Positions 5,590-12,292 of a stretch of DNA of 19,012 bases are shown in pieces. Under the pieces are notes generated by a model, which saw nothing but the letters and a program-made list of their open reading frames with translations, made no database searches and was not told the DNA's origin. Where the stretch lies: contig WOYJ01000010.1 in the NCBI GenBank assembly GCA_011620845.1, positions 1 to 19,012 of the forward strand, read 5' to 3'. The number at the start of each line of letters is the position of its first letter. Positions within the stretch are counted from its first letter, which is position 1. A program made the translations under genes and the position numbers. The stretch is from Methanobacteriaceae archaeon (GTDB taxonomy: Archaea; Methanobacteriota; Methanobacteria; Methanobacteriales; Methanobacteriaceae).

Positions 5590-6669
5590 ATGCGAAAATA
5601 TTTTATGGACAATCTGCGCTGGCTCATAATTCTGGTACTCTTCCCTTATCACACTTTGATCATCTACAGTGGTATTGGATCGTATTATTTCCACGTGACG
5701 AACAACGTCTTTGCGGATGCGTTTATTTTGACATTCTCCTCCTGGTTCATGCAACTCTTGTTTGCCATCGCCGGAATTGCAACATTCTACTCACTGAGAA
5801 AGAGAAACCCAACCCAGTATCTGAAGGAAAGAGTGTCGAAGCTTTTGATCCCCCTGATTGCCGGTGTTATCCTGGTTATACCAGTAAGCGTGTACTTCGG
5901 CTTCCTCTACAACGGTTATACCGGGAGTTTTCTAAGTTTATGGGTGGGTATTTTTACCAATCCCGCTTATCAACCTTTGATGCTTGGTCCGTTATGGTTC
6001 TTAGAGTACCTCTTCATAGTATCCCTGGCGGCCCTTCCCATTATCCTAATATCTGGGAAACGGAATTTCAAAGTGGAAAAGTATACCATACCTAAACTGC
6101 TTTTACTGGTCTTTCCACTGGCCATAGGAAGCTTTTTCTTAAGTGTTGATAATAAAAGTTTGGTGGAGTTCTTTTTGCTCTTCATCTTTGGGTACTTCCT
6201 GTTATCAGACGACGACATCCAGGAAAAACTGGAAAAATACAGGTGGTACCTGTTCATCCCATTCGTTGTTTTAACCGCCATCATTGTCACACTAGTTTCA
6301 GGCAATGTTGACTATTGGGGAAATGTTATTGGCACCGCAACGATCTCTTTATCACTCGGATTTGGCATGAAAATGTACACCAGCCTTTTCCTATGGCTGG
6401 GAGTGCTGAGTTTAATGGGTATGGGCAAACATTACCTGGAATTTAAAAATAAAACTACACTGTACCTTTCCGCGGTGTCATTTCCCATATACATATTCCA
6501 CATAGTCTGGATCAACATGTTCGCCTACTACCTCTTAAGCTGGATACCCGATCAGATGGTAGTCCAAGTTATCCTCATCATGCTCTTGAGCTTCGTATTT
6601 ACCATAGCCACCATCGAAGTTGTAAGGAGAATACCAGGAATCAGAACCATTTTCGGAATGAGGGGTTAA
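5590..6669 (+). CDS. Membrane acyltransferase, acyltransferase-3 family
   Basis: A 359-aa integral membrane protein with about ten helices and the acyltransferase-3 (OafA/NodX-like) N-terminal signature: MRKYFMDNLRWLIILVLFPY followed by H21, with R10 and H21 being the conserved pair thought to work in acyl transfer. Members acylate sugars, cell-envelope polymers or other small acceptors at the membrane. Further family features are the GPLWFLEYLFIVS helix and the closing FPIYIFHIVWINMFAYYLLS segment. ATG 5590 is preferred over the in-frame TTG 5581 because TTG overlaps the GAGG ribosome binding site, and because family members start with M-R-x-Y-x-D-N-x-R. It is divergent from the PadR remnant and its stop lies inside the first unit of the 6660-6787 repeat array. 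The acceptor and acyl donor cannot be read from sequence. Confidence 0.8.
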   Translation: MRKYFMDNLRWLIILVLFPYHTLIIYSGIGSYYFHVTNNVFADAFILTFSSWFMQLLFAIAGIATFYSLRKRNPTQYLKERVSKLLIPLIAGVILVIPVSVYFGFLYNGYTGSFLSLWVGIFTNPAYQPLMLGPLWFLEYLFIVSLAALPIILISGKRNFKVEKYTIPKLLLLVFPLAIGSFFLSVDNKSLVEFFLLFIFGYFLLSDDDIQEKLEKYRWYLFIPFVVLTAIIVTLVSGNVDYWGNVIGTATISLSLGFGMKMYTSLFLWLGVLSLMGMGKHYLEFKNKTTLYLSAVSFPIYIFHIVWINMFAYYLLSWIPDQMVVQVILIMLLSFVFTIATIEVVRRIPGIRTIFGMRG

Positions 6670-6787
6670 CAAGGATCTCCTTGAAAAGAGGGGTAACAAG
6701 TATCCCCCCCTTAAAAGTAGGGTTTAATAAGGCTTAAAGAGGGGTTAACAAGGCCCCACCCTTGAAAAAAAAGTTAATAGGGCTTAA
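6660..6787. repeat. Degenerate tandem hairpin repeats between convergent genes
   Basis: About five imperfect units of 20-30 bases fill the gap between the convergent acyltransferase and rubredoxin-FMN genes. The core is GAGGGGTTAACAAGG…CCTTGAAAA. Unit starts are near 6660, 6688, 6717, 6739 and 6771. The clearest units form CAAGG-ATCT-CCTTG (6670-6683) and CAAGG-CCCCAC-CCTTG (6749-6764); others are decayed. The first unit contains the acyltransferase stop and the last reaches the stop of the FMN gene. They could act as a bidirectional terminator. Confidence 0.55.
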
Positions 6788-8022
6788 ATTTTATCCAAGA
6801 TATCCATATCAACCTCACGAAGTGTGTCACATCCCGTGAGTATCATGGCCCGGGTGAAGTCAGCTAAGACATAATCGAAGTACATTTTAACCGCTTCAGC
6901 TCCCCCGCCAACGCATACCTGCAAGAGGGGGCGGCCGATGAGGGCAATATCTGCACCTAACGCCAGTACTTTCAGGACATCGAACCCGGTCCGCACGGTC
7001 CCATCCGCCAGGACAGGTACCTTACCGTTTATCTCCTCCGCAATATCCGGAAGCACCTCCGCCACGCCCAGGCCGTAATCTAAGACCCTACCACCATGGT
7101 TAGATACGTAGCAGGCACTGGCACCGGAATCAACCACCTTAACCGCGTCTTCTGTACTCATTATGTCCTTGAAGATCACCGGTTTATCTGTGGAGTCCAC
7201 CAGTTCCTTCAGATCATCTTCACCCTTCCGGTACACACTTTTATCGCTGTGATCCCAGTAGGTGGACCCGGCACCTCCCAGATCAACTCCTATGGCAATT
7301 ACGTCCAGTTTTTCTGCAAGCTGGAAGAGTTCAAGCAGCTGTTTTTGGGACATGGGTTTGAAGAAGGGGATCCCATAACCGTTGTTCTTCCCCACAGTAG
7401 TCACCCCTAAATCTTTAGGTGCGCTGGAGGTGGTCCCCACGGTACCGATGGTTCCAAATTCCTCTGCTCCCTTTAAAAGGCCCCAGTAGAAGTCTTCCTC
7501 GGCCATGGCATCGTTCATGCTGTGTTTCACTCCAGATAATGGTGCCCCCATTACTGGAGCTTTAATATCCCATCCCAAGAAGGATATGGACATCTCTGGC
7601 TGGCGGTGGGGCTTGACCATCTTCATCTTCAGCCGGTACTCTGCCAGGGCTTTGTAGTTTGCTTCGAAGTTTTTACCCTGTCCGGCACCTCCCATGCCAA
7701 TGGGGGCGCCGTACTTCTGCCCGGCGCAGGTGTGTTCCGGATCACCATTGCACACCGGATAAACACCACATAAACCGGCGAGTTTCTCTCTTCCCCGGGC
7801 CCGGTAGTAATTTAAATCCTTTAAAGCAGGCTCCTGATCCTCTCTTTGAGGAGCGCTACCACCATCCAGCTGGTGCAGACAGCATTTAATGGCTCCGCAG
7901 ACAGGACAGCGATAAGAATCAGGTATATCACCCACTCTGGTTCCAGGGGCGAGGTTCAACTTGGTATCTCCCCTTTCCTCATCATAAACAAAGACTTTAC
8001 AGTTCATACACATGTATATCAT
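6784..8022 (-). CDS. Rubredoxin-fused FMN-dependent 2-hydroxyacid dehydrogenase
   Basis: A 412-aa soluble fusion. Residues 1-48 are a rubredoxin module with C5-x-x-C8 and C39-P-x-C42 to hold one iron. Residues about 125-410 form an FMN-binding TIM barrel of the glycolate/lactate oxidase family, with the phosphate- and FMN-binding APVMGAPLSG (155-164), lysine in VIFKDIM (K285), the catalytic-base motif SNHGGR (H309, R312), LADGTVRTGFDVLKVLALGA, and IGRPLL. Such enzymes oxidise L-2-hydroxyacids to 2-oxoacids. A cysteine-rich linker (C85, C91, C99, then GMGGAGQG) is typical of anaerobe members of the family. The rubredoxin implies electron exchange with a protein partner rather than oxygen. Last gene of the fumarase-FrdAB run, 56 bases after frdB. 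ATG 8022 follows AGGTGAG by eight bases. The substrate (lactate, malate, glycolate or another hydroxyacid) is not determined. Confidence 0.8.
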   Translation of the reverse strand: MIYMCMNCKVFVYDEERGDTKLNLAPGTRVGDIPDSYRCPVCGAIKCCLHQLDGGSAPQREDQEPALKDLNYYRARGREKLAGLCGVYPVCNGDPEHTCAGQKYGAPIGMGGAGQGKNFEANYKALAEYRLKMKMVKPHRQPEMSISFLGWDIKAPVMGAPLSGVKHSMNDAMAEEDFYWGLLKGAEEFGTIGTVGTTSSAPKDLGVTTVGKNNGYGIPFFKPMSQKQLLELFQLAEKLDVIAIGVDLGGAGSTYWDHSDKSVYRKGEDDLKELVDSTDKPVIFKDIMSTEDAVKVVDSGASACYVSNHGGRVLDYGLGVAEVLPDIAEEINGKVPVLADGTVRTGFDVLKVLALGADIALIGRPLLQVCVGGGAEAVKMYFDYVLADFTRAMILTGCDTLREVDMDILDKI

Positions 8023-8078
8023 CTTAACAGCTCACCTACAGTTTTAAATGAATTTTAAAGATTAAAACATTTATTTTA

Positions 8079-8855
8079 TCATTTCCATTTGTTCAACTGG
8101 TTTATCGCCTGCCTTATGGCGACGATGGGGGGAACATTCCTGGGGCAGACCCGGTAGCAGTCCCCGTAGGATTCACAGGCCCACCAACCATTGGGGATAT
8201 CTCCTTTTTCCAGTCGAGAGTCTCCCTCGGCCTCCCGAGGGTCTATATAGAACCGGTATAGTTTGGCCAGGGCTGCTGGTCCCAGATATTCAGGATTCTC
8301 TCCCACAACCGGGCAGGCAGCATGGCAGGCACCGCAGAGGATGCAGTTGGTGTACACCCCCAGTTCTTTAACCGCCCCGGGATCCATCAGTCGTTCCTTT
8401 TCTGGATCAGGTCCTGCCGGACGGAAAGTTGGCTCTACCAAGCGGTAGTACTGGAAAAAAAGTTCCATATCAACCACCAGGTCCCTGATTACAGGTAAAT
8501 GGGGGAGGGGTTCTACCAATACTTCTTCCTGAGGGTTCCAGGATATATCTTCACCAGCCATGGATATATCCTCGTCAGCAACAGTCTCAGGAACCTTATC
8601 TTTCAGAAGATCTTCCACCTGGCTACGGCAGGCGAGGCGGGGGACCTTGTTGATGAGCATGGCGCATGTTCCACACACCGCCCCCCGGCAGGAGTAGCGG
8701 AAGGCCAGTGAATCATCGTATTTGTCCTGGATCTGGAATAATGCGCTTAAAACCGTCATCCCGGGGTGGAGCTCCACCTCAAAGGTATCATAGTCGGGAG
8801 ATTCCATCTCATGGTTGAACCGGTAAACTTTTATCTTTGGGTTAACTTTTATCAC
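8079..8855 (-). CDS. frdB: Fumarate reductase / succinate dehydrogenase iron-sulfur subunit
   Basis: A 258-aa electron-transfer subunit carrying electrons to or from the flavoprotein encoded just upstream. The N-terminal plant-ferredoxin-type domain has C56, C61, C64 and C76 for a [2Fe-2S] cluster. The C-terminal domain has C171-x2-C174-x2-C177-x3-C181P and C227-x5-C233-x3-C237P, the usual ligand set for one [4Fe-4S] and one [3Fe-4S] cluster. Length matches ordinary SdhB/FrdB (about 240-260 aa). The methanogen thiol:fumarate reductase subunit TfrB has an extra C-terminal HdrB-like (CCG) domain and is about twice as long; that domain is absent here, and no gene for it lies nearby. The GTG start shares its first G with the frdA TAG stop (TAGTG), so translation is coupled. 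Whether it works as reductase or dehydrogenase is inferred from the anaerobic context. Confidence 0.88.
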   Translation of the reverse strand: MIKVNPKIKVYRFNHEMESPDYDTFEVELHPGMTVLSALFQIQDKYDDSLAFRYSCRGAVCGTCAMLINKVPRLACRSQVEDLLKDKVPETVADEDISMAGEDISWNPQEEVLVEPLPHLPVIRDLVVDMELFFQYYRLVEPTFRPAGPDPEKERLMDPGAVKELGVYTNCILCGACHAACPVVGENPEYLGPAALAKLYRFYIDPREAEGDSRLEKGDIPNGWWACESYGDCYRVCPRNVPPIVAIRQAINQLNKWK

Positions 8856-10558
8856 TAGTAAACACGCTCCTCTGGTTCGAACATGCCCAGCTTAACCGGT
8901 TTATAGGAAACACGCATTTCATCATCTTTTAAATCTATCAGGGTGTGTTTCAGGAAGTTAATATCATCACGCTCTGGGTAATCAGTCCTGAAATGGGATC
9001 CTCTGCTTTCCTCCCGGGCGATGGCGCTTCGGGCCACGGCCTCAGATAAAAGGAGCATTCCCTCCAGTTCCAGGAACCTTACCAGGGCTTGGTTGAGTTC
9101 ACGCTTACTGTTTTGGATGGACACCAGGGGCAGCTGTTTCTGCAGTTTTTTTATCTCCTGGAGGTTTTCCTGCATATCCTGTTTTTCCCGCAGTATTCCA
9201 AATCCCTGAGACATGGTGCGGGTCATGGCCTCCCTGATCTGGAAGAGGTGTTCTCCTTCTTCCCGGCTCAGTATATTCCCTATCTTAATGTCCATGTTTA
9301 TCATGGCTGTCTTTATTGGCTCTTTTTCGGTAAAATTAATACTATAAACGTCTTCGATTATCCTATCGGCAACCAGCCGCCCGAAGACCACTGTCTCCAG
9401 GAGGGAATTTCCTCCCAGACGGTTGGCTCCGTGGACGCTGATGCAGGCGCATTCGCCGGCAGCGTATAACCCCGGGATGCTGGTCGCACCGCCCATATCC
9501 ACATCGACACCGCCCATGGAGTAATGCTGACCGGGCTGGACCGGTATCTTCTCCTCTATGGGGTCTACACCGGCAAAATCCATGGCTATCTGCCTTATCC
9601 CCGGCAACCTCTCCTTGATTTTATCCGGTCCCAGGTGGCGCAGGTCAAGGTACAGGTAACCTCCCGGGTAGGCCCTTCCCTCTGCAATTTCTTGCTCCAT
9701 GGCCCGGCTTATCACATCACGGGCTGCCAGGTCCCTGGTGCGGGGTGCGTAGCCCTCCATGAACCGTTTCCCATCTTTATTTAGAAGTATCCCTCCTTCG
9801 CCACGGGCTCCCTCGGTTATCAGGATGTTGGTGCCGTAGAGGGTGGTGGGGTGGAACTGGACGAACTCCATGTCCTTAAGCTGGGCACCGGCCTCTAAAG
9901 CTAAAGACGTCCCCTCTCCTGTGTTGATGAGTGCGTTGGTTGATCTGTCATATATCCGGCCGAAGCCACCGGTGGCCAGGAGGACTGCCCGGGCCTGAAA
10001 CCCGTGGACCTCTCCAGTTACGATTTCCAGTGCCGTGCAACCTACACAGCGTCCCTCATCTATTACCAGGGAGGTAAGGTAGAATTCCTCGTAAACCGGG
10101 ATTTCCCGGCCAACCATATTCTCGTAGAGGGTGTGGAGGGCGTTGTGCCCGGTGCGGTCCGCCGCATAACAGGTCCTGGGAAATCCCGCCCCTCCGAAGG
10201 GGCGCTGAGCTATCTTCCCGTTTTCTAGTCTGGACCATACCATCCCCATATGTTCTAATTCGATTACTGTGCGTGGTGCTTCACGGCACATGAGTTCCAC
10301 GGCGTCCTGGTCGGCCAGGTAATCGGATCCCTTCACTGTATCGTAGGCATGGTTCTGCCAGCTATCCTTAATACCGCCCTCTCCTTCCACGTTTCCCAGG
10401 GAGGCATTCATTCCTCCCTGGGCTGCTACAGAATGAGAACGTAAGGGATGGACCTTGGATATCACCGCCCCATCTAATCCGGCCTCTTTTATCTGCAGGG
10501 CGGCTCTAAGTCCAGTCAATCCCCCTCCAATTAGGATTACATCGTGTTGATGGATCAT
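8855..10558 (-). CDS. frdA: Fumarate reductase / succinate dehydrogenase flavoprotein subunit
   Basis: A 567-aa FAD-containing catalytic subunit interconverting fumarate and succinate. It has the dinucleotide-binding ILIGGGLTGLRAA (9-20), the covalent-FAD histidine in RSHSVAAQGG (H42), the dicarboxylate-binding QFHPTTLYGTN and LITEGARGEGG segments (H236, R252), the proton-transfer arginine in AARDVISRA (R280), H345 in QHYSMGG, and the HGANRLGGNSLLE loop (R380). All positions needed for activity appear intact, and length is normal for SdhA/FrdA/TfrA. No cytochrome b or hydrophobic anchor gene accompanies it, so the complex is probably soluble or uses an anchor encoded elsewhere. It follows fumarase by 58 bases, making malate to fumarate to succinate the likely flow. 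The ribosome binding site is weak (GGATG). G+C is high in parts: bases 9661-9720 contain 35 G/C of 60. Confidence 0.9.
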   Translation of the reverse strand: MIHQHDVILIGGGLTGLRAALQIKEAGLDGAVISKVHPLRSHSVAAQGGMNASLGNVEGEGGIKDSWQNHAYDTVKGSDYLADQDAVELMCREAPRTVIELEHMGMVWSRLENGKIAQRPFGGAGFPRTCYAADRTGHNALHTLYENMVGREIPVYEEFYLTSLVIDEGRCVGCTALEIVTGEVHGFQARAVLLATGGFGRIYDRSTNALINTGEGTSLALEAGAQLKDMEFVQFHPTTLYGTNILITEGARGEGGILLNKDGKRFMEGYAPRTRDLAARDVISRAMEQEIAEGRAYPGGYLYLDLRHLGPDKIKERLPGIRQIAMDFAGVDPIEEKIPVQPGQHYSMGGVDVDMGGATSIPGLYAAGECACISVHGANRLGGNSLLETVVFGRLVADRIIEDVYSINFTEKEPIKTAMINMDIKIGNILSREEGEHLFQIREAMTRTMSQGFGILREKQDMQENLQEIKKLQKQLPLVSIQNSKRELNQALVRFLELEGMLLLSEAVARSAIAREESRGSHFRTDYPERDDINFLKHTLIDLKDDEMRVSYKPVKLGMFEPEERVY

Positions 10559-10616
10559 GCAGGTACATCCGTTTTTTTAAGTTCTTCCTTTTTTTTAATA
10601 TGTAAAAATATTTAAT

Positions 10617-12032
10617 TCAGTCCTTCCTCAAATCCAATCCCCCGGGACGGGTCATCTTCGCTGGATCTACCAGTTTATCATATTCTTCCTCGGTGATGCA
10701 TTTAAGATCCAGAACAGCCTTTTTAAGGGTTAGGTCGTTATCCAGGGCATGTTTTACTGCCCGGGCTGCTTCATCATAGCCGATAACCGGGGTCAGGACG
10801 GTTACCAGCATGAGTGAGCGTTCTAAAAAGTAGTTTATCTGTTTTTCATCCGGTTTCATTCCCTCTACCAGGTATTTCCTGAAATTCTGGCACCCGTCGG
10901 TTAATATATTCAACGAGTGCATGATGTTGCGGATGATCAGGGGTTTGTAGGCGTTCATCTCCAGGTGTCCCCCGCCTCCACCGAGTGTCACCGCCAGGTC
11001 GTTGGCTGTGACCTGTAGAGCCACCATGGACAATGCTTCGCACTGGGTGGGGTTTATCTTCCCGGGCATGATGGAGGATCCTGGTTCGTTAGCTGGTAGT
11101 TCCAGTTCGTGTAAGCCGCACCTTGGACCGCCTGATAGGATGCGGATGTCGTTTACTATTTTATAGAGGGATGTAGCCAGTGTCTTGAGCGTCCCGCTGA
11201 GCATGACCAGACTGTCGTGTGATCCCTGGGCTTTGAATTTGTTATCCATCATTTTAAACGGTAGACTAGTTAATCCTACAATTTCACCAACCACTTTCCC
11301 GTCAAAACCGGGAGGGGTGTTCATCCCCGTCCCTACAGCGGTTCCCCCGATGGTTAAGTGGTAGATTTCCTCCAGGCTGTTTTCTAAGCGTTTAAGGTTA
11401 TCATCCAGTAATCCTGTGTAACCAGAAAATTCCTGGCCTAAAGTTAAGGGTGTAGCATCTTGGAGGTGGGTGCGGCCCACCTTAATTATATCGGACCATT
11501 CTTCTGATTTAGTTTGTAAAGAGTTGCGTAGAGAAGTTAAAGACGGTATCAACTTCTCTTTCAGGGTTTTTGCAGCGGATATGTGCATGGCCGAGGGAAA
11601 AGTATCGTTGGAAGACTGGGACAGGTTGGCGTGATCGTTGGGATGGACGGGTACCTTACTCCCCAGGGGATTCCCTGTGAGTTGACAGCTCCGGTTGGAT
11701 ATAACTTCGTTCATGTTCATGTTGAAGGGTGTTCCGCTCCCGCTCATCCACACGTTCAAGGGGAACTGGTCCTGGTGCTCTCCGGCGAGTATTTCATCGC
11801 ATACTCTGACAATTAAGTCCCGGCGATTTTCATCTAAGAGTCCTTCCTGGAAGTTAACCCTGGCACATGCTTTTTTTATCACAGAATAAGCTTCAACCAT
11901 CTCTGGTGGCATTAAATCATCACCGATGCTGAATTGTTCCAGTGAGCGCTGTGTCTGCGCCCCCCATAGTTTATCGGCTGGTATTCTAATTTCACCAAAA
12001 CTATCAGTCTCATAACGGAAATGGTAATCCAT
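10617..12032 (-). CDS. fumC: Class II fumarate hydratase
   Basis: A 471-aa fumarase interconverting fumarate and malate, of the oxygen-stable class II (aspartase/fumarase superfamily), which works as a tetramer without an iron-sulfur cluster. The frame is open upstream to 12164, but the extra 44 residues are encoded by A/T-rich promoter-like DNA. ATG 12032 follows GAAGTGGAG and gives the normal start (DSFGEIRIPADKLWGAQTQR). Hallmarks are SGSGTPFNMNMNEVISNR (97-114), HPNDHANLSQSSNDTFPSAM (130-149), the catalytic GRTHLQDATPLTLGQE (H189), GTGMNTPPGF, and the signature loop GSSIMPGKINPTQ (318-330, S319). Methanogens more commonly carry the two-subunit class I iron-sulfur fumarase, so this type is notable here. 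First gene of the run with frdA, frdB and the rubredoxin-FMN gene. Confidence 0.92.
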   Translation of the reverse strand: MDYHFRYETDSFGEIRIPADKLWGAQTQRSLEQFSIGDDLMPPEMVEAYSVIKKACARVNFQEGLLDENRRDLIVRVCDEILAGEHQDQFPLNVWMSGSGTPFNMNMNEVISNRSCQLTGNPLGSKVPVHPNDHANLSQSSNDTFPSAMHISAAKTLKEKLIPSLTSLRNSLQTKSEEWSDIIKVGRTHLQDATPLTLGQEFSGYTGLLDDNLKRLENSLEEIYHLTIGGTAVGTGMNTPPGFDGKVVGEIVGLTSLPFKMMDNKFKAQGSHDSLVMLSGTLKTLATSLYKIVNDIRILSGGPRCGLHELELPANEPGSSIMPGKINPTQCEALSMVALQVTANDLAVTLGGGGGHLEMNAYKPLIIRNIMHSLNILTDGCQNFRKYLVEGMKPDEKQINYFLERSLMLVTVLTPVIGYDEAARAVKHALDNDLTLKKAVLDLKCITEEEYDKLVDPAKMTRPGGLDLRKD

Positions 12033-12292
12033 ATACTCCACTTCAACCAATTTAATAATTATATTATATGTTTTATGAGGAAAAATAACTTTTTGGGTTG
12101 AATATCTAAAAGTAAGATTTATATTTAAAAATTTGAGAATAACCAATGTTAGGTTAATTAACATACCTGTGGACTATATTTCATACTAGGAACGCCTAAT
12201 ATTCGAGGGTTTTAAAAAGTAATAACTATATACTTGGGTTACACCAAATATATATTAGTAATTCCATTAAAAATTTCCGAAAGGTATTTTTC
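12033..12292. promoter_or_regulatory. Divergent promoter region, fumarase run and sensor kinase
   Basis: A 260-base A/T-rich gap between divergent genes. Facing the kinase, AAATATATAT at 12247-12256 is a good TATA box about 25-30 bases before a likely transcription start near 12280, leaving a short leader with AAAGGT. Facing fumarase, TATA-like stretches occur on the minus strand near 12055-12068 and 12115-12130; I cannot choose between them. No coding frame of substance is seen. Confidence 0.45.

Noticed and set aside
5550..6095. Plus-strand 181-codon frame inside the acyltransferase
   Set aside because: It overlaps the acyltransferase in a different frame with no family-like motif. The acyltransferase has the expected N-terminal signature and helices.
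9089..9469. Plus-strand 126-codon frame opposite frdA
   Set aside because: It is antisense to intact, motif-rich flavoprotein sequence and is a by-product of the G+C-rich codons there.
12033..12164. A 44-residue N-terminal extension of fumarase
   Set aside because: The extension is encoded by A/T-rich promoter-like DNA, is not fumarase-like, and a good ribosome binding site precedes the internal ATG at 12032.
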